A stretch of 64,000 bases of DNA from the NCBI GenBank assembly GCA_040235565.1, contig JBECLA010000112.1:1-64000 (forward strand), read 5' to 3'. This document shows, in pieces, positions 53,145-62,912 of the stretch (the first letter of the stretch is position 1; the number at the start of each line of letters is the position of its first letter). The notes beneath the pieces are model-generated. The model ran no database searches. It was not told the origin of the DNA and saw only the letters and a list, made by a program, of their open reading frames with translations. The position numbers and the translations under genes were made by a program. This DNA comes from JAHEIJ01 sp040235565. Lineage in GTDB: Bacteria > Pseudomonadota > Gammaproteobacteria > UBA6429 > Thiohalophilaceae.

Positions 53145-54050
53145 CTAAAAGTAGTCATCCGTTTCGGTCAGCAGTTGCTGAGCCTGTTGTTGTGCCAGCA
53201 TATTCATCAAGGTCAGATCCGGTGCTACCGGATCTGCGCTGATGACTTCTTGCAACAGGCTTTCGTATAACTCGCGATTAAATACCAGGCGGGCATACTG
53301 ACGCGCATACAGGACCTTGACCATTAAATTGCGTCCATCGGACAAGTGTATGGCCTGCTCAAAGTGATGACGACCAATTTCCGGTTTGCCGCCCAGCGCA
53401 GGCGGTAAAATGGTGTAGGCAACTCCCAGATATAGATGCGCTGCGCCCTGCTGGTAGGTTTCATCAAGCTCGATGATTCGCTGCATGATAGCGGTGACCC
53501 GTGGCAATTCCGCAATCGCGTTCCAGTTGTCACTCCGGGCCTGTATCCAGCCAGCCCAGGTAGAACCCAGCGTAAAAAACACCGGCACATCATCCTGGGT
53601 CAATAGATTGAGTTGATCCTTGAAATTAACAAAGCGTGTTTCGCGCCAGTTACAGAATTGGCTTTTCAGGCAGGCAGCGCGCTGGGCGTATTCGAAAGCG
53701 CGTTGGGTCAGGCGTTTGACCCGCTGGGGCTCACTGACAAAAACATTGGCATAGGCACCATACATCTGGGCGGCAGCAGTGAGCAGGTCAATATCCTTTG
53801 GGTAATCCTGCAACAACCCATCCGCCATCAATAAATAGGCGGGCGCGGCACCTTTGATGGTATCCAGATCATCGTGATTCAGCATGGCATGGGAGAGACT
53901 GTTTGCCATGTTGCTGGTGGCACTGTACAGCATATTGGCACAGCCCGTGCCGACAACTAATACTAATGTAGTAACAAGCAGGGTTTTCTGGACCGGCTCC
54001 AGAATCCGATGGATCATGATCTTGGTCGCAGTTCTGAAATTTAATGACAT
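53145..54050 (-). CDS. TatT-type lipoprotein of a TPAT transporter
   Basis: 301 residues with a lipobox (VVGTGCANM; start at the second Met is also possible). The rest is helical, with repeats related to TPR, and contains YLLMADGLLQDYPKDIDLLT and YQQGAAHLYLGVAYTILPPA. This is the T component that defines TPAT systems (TRAP transporters with a TPR partner), known from Treponema. It likely binds the P component. It sits first in the TRAP operon. Confidence 0.9.
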   Translation of the reverse strand: MSLNFRTATKIMIHRILEPVQKTLLVTTLVLVVGTGCANMLYSATSNMANSLSHAMLNHDDLDTIKGAAPAYLLMADGLLQDYPKDIDLLTAAAQMYGAYANVFVSEPQRVKRLTQRAFEYAQRAACLKSQFCNWRETRFVNFKDQLNLLTQDDVPVFFTLGSTWAGWIQARSDNWNAIAELPRVTAIMQRIIELDETYQQGAAHLYLGVAYTILPPALGGKPEIGRHHFEQAIHLSDGRNLMVKVLYARQYARLVFNRELYESLLQEVISADPVAPDLTLMNMLAQQQAQQLLTETDDYF

Positions 54051-54302
54051 TTTTATTCTTACTGGCGTACGCAGTATACTTTAATATTATGACTTTACGA
54101 ACATACTACAAACAGCCAAACAAATAGCGGTTAGAGCTGGTTTCTGCTATATAATTTTGACAACCCATAATAACCAGACAGTCCCGGAGCAAGACACTAG
54201 CAGGCGGAGGGCAAGAGTCTTTACAGTGAGATTATTCGTTATTTGCGGGGAAAATGGTATTCCCGGCAGTTTATTTAGTAAAACCAGTAGGGTTGGGAAG
54301 CA

Positions 54303-55022
54303 GTGAAGATCGCGGTAGTGGATGATGATCAGGATGTCGCCTCCTTGTTGGCTCTGTGGCTGGAGGAGGAAGGTTATACCTGTATCTCTTTTCTGGACGG
54401 CCAGGCGTTTACCCGACAGGTTAGTAACGATCAGTTTGATGCGGTGTTGCTGGACTGGATGATGCCGGAAGTGGATGGCGAGCAGGTTCTGGCATGGTTG
54501 CGAGGCAAGCAAAACTGGGATACACCGGTGATTTTCGTCACATCACGTACCACCGAGGACGATATGGTACGGATTCTGAACGAAGGGGCCGATGACTACA
54601 TCACCAAACCGGTCAGTCGGCGCGAGTTACTGGCTCGTATCGCTGCGGTAACCCGCCGTAGTAATAAGCGGTCTTCGCAGGATATCATCGAGATTGGCCC
54701 TTACCAGATTGATCCACAAAGTCGCAGCCTGCGTGTTGAAGGCGAGGCAGTCAAACTGACTGACAAGGAATTTGAACTTGCCAATTATATCTTCAACCGT
54801 ATCGGACGCTTGCTATCCCGTAATCAGATTCTTGCCAGTGTCTGGGGCTATGAAGCGGATGTGAATACCCGCACGGTGGACACACATATCAGCCGTATTC
54901 GCAAGAAACTGCAACTGCTGCCGGAAAATGGCTGGCGGCTGAGTTCCATCTATCACCAGGGCTATCGGCTGGAGCGCCTGGCAAACGAAGATCTGGGCCT
55001 GCAGAAAGTCTCCCATTCTTAA
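54303..55022 (+). CDS. OmpR-family response regulator (orphan)
   Basis: 239 residues: a receiver domain (about 1-118) with phospho-acceptor Asp51 in LLDWMMP and Lys in YITKPVS, and a C-terminal winged helix-turn-helix (about 140-232, NTRTVDTHISRIRKKLQLLP). GTG start with GGAAG upstream. No histidine kinase is adjacent. It is divergent from the TPAT operon and so is a good candidate to control it, though the partner kinase lies elsewhere (possibly the hybrid kinase at 61153 or another). Confidence 0.93.
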   Translation: MKIAVVDDDQDVASLLALWLEEEGYTCISFLDGQAFTRQVSNDQFDAVLLDWMMPEVDGEQVLAWLRGKQNWDTPVIFVTSRTTEDDMVRILNEGADDYITKPVSRRELLARIAAVTRRSNKRSSQDIIEIGPYQIDPQSRSLRVEGEAVKLTDKEFELANYIFNRIGRLLSRNQILASVWGYEADVNTRTVDTHISRIRKKLQLLPENGWRLSSIYHQGYRLERLANEDLGLQKVSHS

Positions 55023-55210
55023 GGCTTTTCCGATCAACCCTGTTCGGGGTCATTGCTGCGGGTGTGCCGATCTTCGTTCGGACATACCGCATTTCACCAG
55101 GTTGTAATGAAATTGCGTGCCTTGGCAGAATAGGAGAACCACCTTCTATTCAGTTCGACTCCGATTATTCTCAATAAATCAGTAACATAGGATTGGCAAC
55201 GTTGTCGCTA

Positions 55211-55236
55211 CATAAACCAACGGGTTTATGTATAAT
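55211..55236 (+). promoter_or_regulatory. Probable typA promoter with palindrome
   Basis: A perfect -10 hexamer TATAAT (55231-55236) lies 33 bases before the typA start. Immediately before it is the perfect inverted repeat CATAAACC-AACG-GGTTTATG (55211-55230), placed where a -35/-10 spacer operator would be. No good -35 is found, which also fits an activator- or repressor-controlled site. Confidence 0.6.
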
Positions 55237-55268
55237 GCGCGCCTCTTTTACCCCGCAGGACAGTTTTT

Positions 55269-57086
55269 GTGATCGACAAGCTTCGTAATATTGCCATCAT
55301 TGCTCACGTTGACCATGGCAAAACCACTCTGGTTGACCAGCTGCTGAAACAGTCGGATACCCTCGATGCGCGCACTCAGCTGGAAGAGCGTGCCATGGAC
55401 TCGAATGAGCTCGAGAAGGAGCGGGGGATCACCATCCTGGCCAAGAATACGGCGATCAAGTGGGGTGACTATCGTATCAATATCGTTGATACCCCCGGCC
55501 ACGCTGATTTTGGTGGTGAGGTCGAGCGGGTCCTGTCCATGGTGGACTCGGTTCTCCTGCTGGTGGATGCGGTTGAAGGTCCCATGCCGCAGACACGTTT
55601 CGTGACCCAGAAAGCCCTGGCGCGCGGTCTGCACCCTATCGTGGTAATTAACAAGATTGACAGGCCTGGTGCCCGCCCTGACTGGGTGCTCGACCAGACG
55701 TTTGATCTGTTTGATCGTCTTGGCGCCACCGATGAGCAACTGGATTTTCCGGTGGTATACGCTTCCGGTCTCAATGGTTTTGCCGCTCTGGATGCGGATG
55801 TGCATGAGGGGAATATGTTGCCCCTGTTTGAGACCATCGTGGAAAAAGTCCATCCACCACAGGTGGAGCCGGAAGATGCTTTCCAACTGCAGGTATCGCA
55901 ACTCGACTACAACAGCTATGTCGGAGTAATCGGTATTGGCCGTATCGCCCGTGGCCGGATAAAAACCAATTCCCAGGTGACAATCGTTGATCCCGATGGT
56001 AATCGACGCAATGGCCGAATCCTGAAAATTTTTGGTTTTCTCGGTCTGGAACGAATCGAAGTGCCGGAAGCCAATGCAGGCGATATCATTGCCTTTACGG
56101 GTATTGATGAACTGTACATTTCCGATACCCTGTGCGATCCCAATGCCGTCGAGGCCCTGTCGCCTCTGTCGGTGGATGAACCCACCGTCAGCATGACATT
56201 CCAGGTGAACAATTCCCCCTTTGCCGGCAAGGACGGCAAGTTTGTCACCTCGCGTCAAATCAAGGAACGGTTAGAACGTGAACTGCTACATAACGTTGCC
56301 TTGCGGGTCAAGGAAACGGAGGACCCTGACAAGTTTCGTGTCTCCGGGCGTGGCGAGTTACATCTTTCGATTTTGATTGAGAACATGCGCCGTGAAGGCT
56401 ACGAACTGGGTGTCTCCCGGCCGGAAGTGATCTTTCGTGAAGTCGACGGGCAGAAGGAAGAACCCTATGAACAGGTGACCGTGGATGTGGAAGAACAGCA
56501 TCAGGGCACGATCATGGAGAAACTCGGTGAACGGGGCGGTGAGTTGAAAGATATGGTTCCTGACGGCAAGGGCCGGGTTCGACTCGACTACATTCTGCCT
56601 TCGCGCGGTCTGATAGGGTTTCGCACCGAGTTTCTAACAGCGACCCAGGGCACCGGGCTGATTTATAGTGTCTTCGACCACTACGGCCCGCTGAAGAAAG
56701 GTGAATTCGGGAGTCGCATAAATGGCGTCCTGATAGCCAACGGGCCGGGCAAGGCACTGGCCTATGCCCTGTTTAACTTGCAGGAACGTGGCCGGTTGTT
56801 TATCGGTCATGGGGAAGAAGTCTATGAGGGGATGATTATCGGTATTCATTCACGTAGTAATGATCTGGTGGTGAATCCGCTGAAGGCCAAGCAACTGACA
56901 AACATTCGGGCAGCCGGATCCGATGAAAACATCCTGCTTACACCGCCAATTCAGATGACTCTCGAACAGGCACTGGAGTTCATCGATGAGGATGAACTTG
57001 TTGAAGTAACCCCCAATCATATTCGTCTCCGTAAAAAGCTTCTGCTTGAGCACGAGCGCAAAAAAGCCTCCCGTATTGCCAGTTAA
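55269..57086 (+). CDS. typA: Translational GTPase TypA/BipA
   Basis: 605 residues, full length. GTPase motifs AHVDHGKTT (G1), the G2 Thr in ERGITI, DTPGHADFGGEVERV (G3) and NKIDRPGARP (G4) are all present, and a C-terminal domain unique to BipA follows. It binds ribosomes and helps cold adaptation and assembly. GTG start with AGGA 9 bases ahead. Confidence 0.97.
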   Translation: MIDKLRNIAIIAHVDHGKTTLVDQLLKQSDTLDARTQLEERAMDSNELEKERGITILAKNTAIKWGDYRINIVDTPGHADFGGEVERVLSMVDSVLLLVDAVEGPMPQTRFVTQKALARGLHPIVVINKIDRPGARPDWVLDQTFDLFDRLGATDEQLDFPVVYASGLNGFAALDADVHEGNMLPLFETIVEKVHPPQVEPEDAFQLQVSQLDYNSYVGVIGIGRIARGRIKTNSQVTIVDPDGNRRNGRILKIFGFLGLERIEVPEANAGDIIAFTGIDELYISDTLCDPNAVEALSPLSVDEPTVSMTFQVNNSPFAGKDGKFVTSRQIKERLERELLHNVALRVKETEDPDKFRVSGRGELHLSILIENMRREGYELGVSRPEVIFREVDGQKEEPYEQVTVDVEEQHQGTIMEKLGERGGELKDMVPDGKGRVRLDYILPSRGLIGFRTEFLTATQGTGLIYSVFDHYGPLKKGEFGSRINGVLIANGPGKALAYALFNLQERGRLFIGHGEEVYEGMIIGIHSRSNDLVVNPLKAKQLTNIRAAGSDENILLTPPIQMTLEQALEFIDEDELVEVTPNHIRLRKKLLLEHERKKASRIAS

Positions 57087-57095
57087 CGGTCTGGC

Positions 57096-57123
57096 CCACG
57101 GGTTTCCGGGAGGAAGCCCGTGG
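57096..57123 (+). terminator. Hairpin after typA
   Basis: CCACGGGTTTCC and GGAAGCCCGTGG form a near-perfect 12-bp stem. It lacks a T-run, so it may stabilise or weakly end the transcript. Confidence 0.6.
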
Positions 57124-57323
57124 CGGGGTATTGCGGAGACGGTATATCAAATCCCGCTGCTTAACCTGAGTTAACACCTACCTGTATAACTGGTATTACC
57201 TGTAGTTTTCTGCATAGTTGATTGTTCAACACATCATTTGAGAGCTAACATGTTCTATGTTTAGATCATGATTACAGCGCGTAGTCTCACGGTAATAGCC
57301 AGAAGAGACAAAAGGAGGCAGTC

Positions 57324-57884
57324 ATGGTTGGTAAAAAGAATGTGGTATTTGGTTTTCTTTATCTGGTAACGACAGCGGCACTCGGCATTTTAATGGTCAA
57401 CATGTACGCGGATTTCGGTCAGGCAATGCAGGAAAAACAGACCAGCGTCGGTCGCCTGCAACAACTCAAGGAAAACAACTTTGAGGAAGAACTGGAACCA
57501 TTGAGTGCGAAGCAGATAGCGATGGCAAATACGGAAGGTATTTTATCGCTCAACAAGCTGGGCAATACCGAGATGCCGATTGACAACATAAAGGGCGGCC
57601 CGCATGCGCATGGTAATCTCGAGTCGCTATTGAATATTGCCGCGGGTTTGACATTGTGTTTTATCGCGGTGGCGACCTGGTTGAAACAGGTTATCAGCTG
57701 GTTATTTATTCTGGGGACCTTGTTGCATTCTGGTATGCTGTATCTGGGGCGGGTATTTGATGTGGCCTGGGCCGAAACCGTGCTGGGAACGGGGATCGGG
57801 CCCATCATGATTCTGGCCGGCTTGTTGATTATGGGCATCACGGCGTTCATCGGTTTTCGTGGTGAAATCGTAAAGGACAATTAG
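57324..57884 (+). CDS. Polytopic membrane protein of unknown function
   Basis: 186 residues with about four membrane helices: 7-30 (FGFLYLVTTAALGILMVNMY), then two near 95-140 and one near 155-175. A 60-residue polar region separates the first two. A clear AAGGAGG site precedes the ATG. It shares one base with the next gene's GTG start, so it is coupled to the iminopeptidase. Function unknown; no family recognised. Confidence 0.75.
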   Translation: MVGKKNVVFGFLYLVTTAALGILMVNMYADFGQAMQEKQTSVGRLQQLKENNFEEELEPLSAKQIAMANTEGILSLNKLGNTEMPIDNIKGGPHAHGNLESLLNIAAGLTLCFIAVATWLKQVISWLFILGTLLHSGMLYLGRVFDVAWAETVLGTGIGPIMILAGLLIMGITAFIGFRGEIVKDN

Positions 57885-58834
57885 TGGAAAATCTGTTCCC
57901 GGCGATCCAGCCTTATGTTACGCATAGCCTGGCAGTAGAAGCGCCACATGTGCTGTATGTCGAAGAATGCGGGAACCCGGAAGGCGTACCGGTATTGTTT
58001 GTGCACGGTGGACCCGGCGCCGGCTGTGAACCCTATCACCGCTGTTTTTTTGATCCCGAAAAGTATCGCATTATTCTGTTCGATCAACGCGGTTCGGGCC
58101 GGAGTTCGCCACATGCAGAACTGAGTGGCAATACCACCCAGGCACTGGTTGCGGATATGGAAATAATCCGACAGCAGTTAGGTTTGGAACAATGGGTCTT
58201 GTTTGGCGGCTCATGGGGTTCGACATTGTCGCTGGTTTATGCCGAAACCCATCCGGAACGGGTCCTGGGGATGATTCTCCGGGGCATTTTTCTGTGTCGG
58301 CGCAAAGAGATCGACTGGTTCTATCAAGCAGGCGCCAGCCGGATTTTCCCTGACTACTGGCAGGATTTTATCAAGCCGATTCCTCCGGAAGAGCGGGATG
58401 ACATGGTAACGGCCTATTACCGGCGTCTTACCGGTGATGACGAAGTCGCTCGCATGGCAGCCGCAAAGGCATGGTCCATCTGGGAAGGGCGCACGGCGAC
58501 CTTGCAACCACGCAAAAGTGTCATCGACCATTTCAGTGACTCATACACAGCGTTCAGTCTGGCACGTATCGAAGCCCACTATTTTATGAATGATGCTTTT
58601 TTGCAGGACAATCAGATTTTACACAATGCCGATAAACTCAAGGATATTCCCGGAGCAATTGTTCAGGGACGATATGATTTAATCTGTCCGATGGAAAGCG
58701 CCTGGGAACTGCACCAGGCCTGGGCAAAGTCTGACCTGTTTATTATTGCAGATGCCGGACATTCAGCGACCGAAGCAGGGGCTGTCAACGCCCTGATCAA
58801 GGCAGCTCGTCAGATGTTGAAACGAATCGAATGA
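57884..58834 (+). CDS. pip: Proline iminopeptidase
   Basis: 316 residues, alpha/beta hydrolase fold. HGGPGAG (about residues 43-49) is the signature oxyanion loop of this family, FDQRGSGRSSPHAE and the nucleophile GGSWGSTLSL follow, and ADAGHSATE holds the His. It releases N-terminal proline from peptides. It starts with GTG on the last base of the previous stop and overlaps dtd by 4 bases. Confidence 0.93.
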   Translation: MENLFPAIQPYVTHSLAVEAPHVLYVEECGNPEGVPVLFVHGGPGAGCEPYHRCFFDPEKYRIILFDQRGSGRSSPHAELSGNTTQALVADMEIIRQQLGLEQWVLFGGSWGSTLSLVYAETHPERVLGMILRGIFLCRRKEIDWFYQAGASRIFPDYWQDFIKPIPPEERDDMVTAYYRRLTGDDEVARMAAAKAWSIWEGRTATLQPRKSVIDHFSDSYTAFSLARIEAHYFMNDAFLQDNQILHNADKLKDIPGAIVQGRYDLICPMESAWELHQAWAKSDLFIIADAGHSATEAGAVNALIKAARQMLKRIE

Positions 58835-59280
58835 TTGGTCTTATACAGCGAGTGAGTGAAGCCAGTGTGGTAGTGGACGGGGAGACCATTGGCGCGATCG
58901 GGCCGGGTATGGTGGCTTTGATTGGTGTCGAGAAAGCGGATACCGAAGTAACGGCATCGCGTTTGCTGGAACGACTGCTGGGGTATCGCATATTTGCCGA
59001 CGACCAAGATAAGATGAACCTGAGTCTCAGCGATGTAAATGGCGGCTTGCTATTGGTGCCACAGTTCACGCTTGCTGCAAATACCGGCAAGGGCATGCGT
59101 CCCAGCTTTTCCCCGGCAGCCGCACCGGAAGACGGTGAGCGATTGTTTACCTATTTGCTGCAACAGGCACAAAAACTGCGTCAACCGGTGGCGGGAGGTC
59201 GATTTGGGTCGGACATGAAAGTGTCATTGATCAACGATGGGCCGGTGACGTTCTGGTTACAGGTGCCACCTGCCGGTTGA
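58831..59280 (+). CDS. dtd: D-aminoacyl-tRNA deacylase Dtd
   Basis: 149 residues, ATGA overlap with the peptidase gene. The NDGPVTFWLQV signature is intact; the other motif reads PQFTLAANTGKGMRPSFS, with Pro where E. coli has Ser (SQFTL). The cross-subunit Gly-cisPro in DGPVTF is kept, so activity is expected. It removes D-amino acids from mischarged tRNAs. Confidence 0.93.
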   Translation: MIGLIQRVSEASVVVDGETIGAIGPGMVALIGVEKADTEVTASRLLERLLGYRIFADDQDKMNLSLSDVNGGLLLVPQFTLAANTGKGMRPSFSPAAAPEDGERLFTYLLQQAQKLRQPVAGGRFGSDMKVSLINDGPVTFWLQVPPAG

Positions 59281-59342
59281 GTTATCCGTGTGAAATATGA
59301 ATTGTCGAACTGCCAATAAGTAAAAGTTAAGGAAAAAAGCAG

Positions 59343-59999
59343 GTGTTAAAACGCAGAATCGTATGGTTGGGACTGGTGGCCATATTCATCCAGGCGTGTA
59401 ACGGGGAGCATGTTCAACCAGAAGAAGATATCTATCCCTGGCAGATTACAGTGCAAACTGATGGCAAGATTCGTGTGTTTGGTATTACCCTGAATCAGTC
59501 TACGTTACATGATGCAATGGCTGTATTGGGCAGTAATTATGAACTGGGTTTGTTTGAGTCAGACGACCAGCCACTCGCTCTCGAGGCCTATTTCAGTGAA
59601 GTCACTCTGGGTGGCATCAGTGGCAAGTTTATCCTGACCCTGAAGGTCTCCCAACCGGAATTGACTGCGCTGCGCGATCAGGCGGTAAAACGCAAAATGC
59701 TGGAATCGGGAGCGCGACGTTATACCGTAACACATGCAGACAAAATGCGTCTGGTTCAAAAAACTATCACCAGTCTGGCTTATATACCCTATATCAACCT
59801 GGATGAAGAGGTTATCAAGCAACGTTTTGGTGAGCCTGCGGAGCGAATTACCGTTGATCAAGAACGCCAGCATCTGTTGTTCCCTGCCAAAGGATTAGAC
59901 TTGTTGTTGGACCAGGAAGGCAAGGAACTACTCCAGTATGTTGCGCCGGTCGAGTTTGATAAATTGCGGCGACCATTGCTGGAGAAATATACGCAATAG
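59343..59999 (+). CDS. Lipoprotein of unknown function
   Basis: 218 residues from a GTG with an AAGGA site; the signal peptide is MLKRRIVWLGLVAIFIQAC, so a lipoprotein is likely. The mature part has FGITLNQSTLHDAMAVLGSN and LDEEVIKQRFGEPAERI, a SmpA/BamE-like pattern of paired motifs repeated twice. No family name is certain. It stands alone downstream of dtd. Confidence 0.75.
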   Translation: MLKRRIVWLGLVAIFIQACNGEHVQPEEDIYPWQITVQTDGKIRVFGITLNQSTLHDAMAVLGSNYELGLFESDDQPLALEAYFSEVTLGGISGKFILTLKVSQPELTALRDQAVKRKMLESGARRYTVTHADKMRLVQKTITSLAYIPYINLDEEVIKQRFGEPAERITVDQERQHLLFPAKGLDLLLDQEGKELLQYVAPVEFDKLRRPLLEKYTQ

Positions 60000-60052
60000 C
60001 ATTGTTCAGGCCGGTTTGGCTGGCGATAACTAAAGGTCGGGCAGACTCAGCC

Positions 60053-61156
60053 TTACCTTCCGAACTCAAAAAAATTAACCTGGTTGCGGCCTTGCTGTTT
60101 GGAACGATACAGGGCTTCATCTGCACGCATTAGCAATTGCTGTCCTGCCTGGGTGGCAATGTTATCGGTTGCGTTATCATTATTGCTCAGGGTGCTGCAG
60201 CCGATTGATACAGTGACCGCCAGCGCACTGTCTCCCAGCGGAATTTGATGCGCGGCAATTTGCTGTCGTATCCGTTCAGCGATTTCGGTTGCCGTGGTTT
60301 GATCGGTTTGCGCCAGTAATACCGCAAATTCTTCGCCACCGAATCGTGCCAGCACGTCACTCTGGCGCATCTGGGCTTTGATCAGTTTTGCTACCTGTTT
60401 GAGTACCAAATCGCCGATATGATGGCCATACACATCATTGAATTGCTTGAAGTGGTCGATATCGATAAACAGGCAGCTCAGATCCTTGTTTTGACGCAGG
60501 CTGCGACTGATCTCTTCATCCAGGCGCTCATCAAAATAGCGGCGATTATGGATACCGGTCAAGGGATCGAGCAGCCCCAATAGTTTTATGCGTTCATGAT
60601 TAAAGGCATTTTCCAGACAGACCGCCAGAATTGCAGCCAACCGTTCCAGAAAATCCGTTGCAGCACCATGTATGAAACGTTCCTGTTGCAGACTACCGAT
60701 ATTGAGACAGCCGATAAACTGGCGATTCCGAATCAGGGGAAACAGGGCGAGGCTGGAAGGTTTAACTTTATAGCCGGGAAACAGCAGCTGGCTGCTTTCC
60801 GACGAGCAGCGACCCAGGCGGGGCATGGGATCACCGGGAAACAAATGCATGATGCTACTGGTATCATCACAGAAAAGCAGATCGGGGTGCTTGTCATGCA
60901 GGCCCAGATTTTCCACGATCCGCCGTATTTCAAATTCCGCATCGATCAGTAGCAGGGTTATGGCATCATGGCCAAATCGACGCCGAAAGTCATACAGCAG
61001 CGCATTGAGCAGCTCGGCAAGACCATTGGCGCTGATAAATTGCAGTTCCTGTTCCTGGAAGCGTAACAGCTTTTGTTCGTTTTGCTGTGCCTGGCTGATA
61101 TAGGCTTTGAGCTGGCGGCGCAGTTTGGAGTTTTCACTGGCCTCAGGACTGCTCAT
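60053..61156 (-). CDS. GAF-like/GGDEF diguanylate cyclase
   Basis: 367 residues from the ATG in an ATGA overlap with the hybrid kinase; longer readings enter that gene. The N-terminal half (about 10-190) is a DUF484/GAF-like sensor, and the GGDEF domain (about 200-360) has the active motif FGGEEF. The inhibitory I-site RQSD lies five residues before it, so product feedback is expected. It makes cyclic di-GMP. Coupling to a hybrid kinase suggests one pathway. Confidence 0.92.
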   Translation of the reverse strand: MSSPEASENSKLRRQLKAYISQAQQNEQKLLRFQEQELQFISANGLAELLNALLYDFRRRFGHDAITLLLIDAEFEIRRIVENLGLHDKHPDLLFCDDTSSIMHLFPGDPMPRLGRCSSESSQLLFPGYKVKPSSLALFPLIRNRQFIGCLNIGSLQQERFIHGAATDFLERLAAILAVCLENAFNHERIKLLGLLDPLTGIHNRRYFDERLDEEISRSLRQNKDLSCLFIDIDHFKQFNDVYGHHIGDLVLKQVAKLIKAQMRQSDVLARFGGEEFAVLLAQTDQTTATEIAERIRQQIAAHQIPLGDSALAVTVSIGCSTLSNNDNATDNIATQAGQQLLMRADEALYRSKQQGRNQVNFFEFGR

Positions 61157-62847
61157 ACCTGGAGGACTTCCTGAATGACTTCCATCAGTCTTGCCTGGCT
61201 TACCGGTTTGGTGATGAATTGATCCATGCCGGCATCGAAACACTGGTTGCGTTCAATCGTGGTGGAGTTCGCGGTGAGGGCAATGATAGGAATGTGTTGC
61301 ACCGCAGTTTCCATTGCGCGCCATTGGCGAGTTACTTCAAGACCTGTCAATTCCGGCATGCGCATATCCATTAAAACCAGGTCAATGTTGTCTTTATTCT
61401 GCAGGGTTTGCAGGGCGGCGCGACCATTATCGACATGGGTCACAGTATGCCCTTCCTGTTGTAGAAAAGTTGTGATGACTTTCGCAATGATCTCGGTGTC
61501 TTCTGCCAGGAGTATGTGTAGTTTTCCGTTGGCCTGTAGTGATGCGTCGGCTTGAGAAGTATGCAGGCCCTTGTGTGAGGTGTCGGCAGCTTTAGGCAGC
61601 GGTAACTCAAACCAGAACAGACTGCCGCTACCTGGTTTACTTTCGACACCGATATCACCGTACATGGCATTAACCAGTTTGGAAGAGATAGTGGTACCCA
61701 GTCCGGTGCCGTGTCGTTGTTCGGCCGGATTGGTCTGACACTGATAGAACGGCTCAAAAATATGCTGTTGATGCTGCTCGTCAATACCAATACCACTGTC
61801 CCTGATTTCAAATCGCAGGCGATTGAGTTGGTCTTGTTCGTTGGTATTACAAACACGCACCATTACCCCGCCATGATCGGTATATTTGACGGCATTACTG
61901 ATCAGGTTCAGCAATACCTGGCGCAGACGGTTATGGTCGCCAATGACAATCTCGGGAACCTCACTGGCGATTTCATAGCCCAGCTTGATACCTTTCTTGT
62001 CTGCCTGGGGCATGAAGATATTCACGACCCCTTTAACAAGACGTTGTAAGTTAAAAGCGGAATGATCCAGCTGGTATTTACCTGCTTCGATTTTAGACAG
62101 ATCCAGAACATCATTAATCAATGAGTGCAGGGTGACAGAGGATTCTTTCAATCCCTCAATGTAATCTTCCTGTTGCCGGTCAAGGCGGGTTTTCTCTAAC
62201 AATTCAGTCAAACCCAGAATGCCGGTCATCGGGGTGCGAATTTCATGACTCATGGTGGCGAGGAATTCACTCTTGGCCTGATTGGCACGATCTGCTTCTT
62301 CGCGGGCGCGCTTGATGCGCGAAATCATCACATCCAGGTAAAACGGTAAGGCGATCAGAAAAACCATATACGCCACCACATCATAGATATGCGAATACCA
62401 GGTATCAGAAATGATCAACACAAAGGTGAATACCACCACACTGGCTGCCGTTGCGGTGAATAATTCGGAACGTCCATAGCGCACACCATAGCCAATATAG
62501 ATCCAGGGGAAGAACAGGAAAAAGGCACTGAATGGCCCGGCATCGGTCAGCATCATGGCAACCGCAATTGCCGAGATGTCGAAAGGTATAGTGAGATACG
62601 GCCGAATGTGGGAATGCGGAATAATCAGCACACTCCCCAGGACGATGAGGGTATAGGTAAAAAAGACCGCCCCGAAAATATAATATTCAGTGTAATTGGG
62701 CGGGTAATAGCCTTTAAACATTCCCACGCCAATGAGCAGGGTGGCGAAAATACAGATCAATAAGCGTGAAATACCCTGACCAAATTCCATGTTGGTTTTC
62801 AGGGATGCCATATCCAATCGGGCCAGCAGGTTGTCAGTTCTTGTCAT
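61153..62847 (-). CDS. Hybrid sensor histidine kinase/response regulator
   Basis: 564 residues: five to six membrane helices (about 25-175, without a large periplasmic domain), HisKA with the phospho-His at 201 (MSHEIRTPM), then HATPase (NLISNAVKYTDH, DSGIGIDEQ, GTGLGTTIS). A C-terminal receiver carries Asp in LVLMDMRMPE and KPVSQ. The membrane sensor may detect membrane state. It is translated with the diguanylate cyclase gene that follows, so it could feed cyclic di-GMP signalling. Confidence 0.93.
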   Translation of the reverse strand: MTRTDNLLARLDMASLKTNMEFGQGISRLLICIFATLLIGVGMFKGYYPPNYTEYYIFGAVFFTYTLIVLGSVLIIPHSHIRPYLTIPFDISAIAVAMMLTDAGPFSAFFLFFPWIYIGYGVRYGRSELFTATAASVVVFTFVLIISDTWYSHIYDVVAYMVFLIALPFYLDVMISRIKRAREEADRANQAKSEFLATMSHEIRTPMTGILGLTELLEKTRLDRQQEDYIEGLKESSVTLHSLINDVLDLSKIEAGKYQLDHSAFNLQRLVKGVVNIFMPQADKKGIKLGYEIASEVPEIVIGDHNRLRQVLLNLISNAVKYTDHGGVMVRVCNTNEQDQLNRLRFEIRDSGIGIDEQHQQHIFEPFYQCQTNPAEQRHGTGLGTTISSKLVNAMYGDIGVESKPGSGSLFWFELPLPKAADTSHKGLHTSQADASLQANGKLHILLAEDTEIIAKVITTFLQQEGHTVTHVDNGRAALQTLQNKDNIDLVLMDMRMPELTGLEVTRQWRAMETAVQHIPIIALTANSTTIERNQCFDAGMDQFITKPVSQARLMEVIQEVLQV

Positions 62848-62912
62848 ATGTTTGTCATCGCCGGAATATCCATGCTGTTATACTATGACATCCAATCCCA
62901 TGGTGCACCAAG

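Noticed and set aside
55248..56258. 336-codon open frame opposite typA
   Set aside because: It is antisense to conserved GTPase motifs, which fully explain the region.
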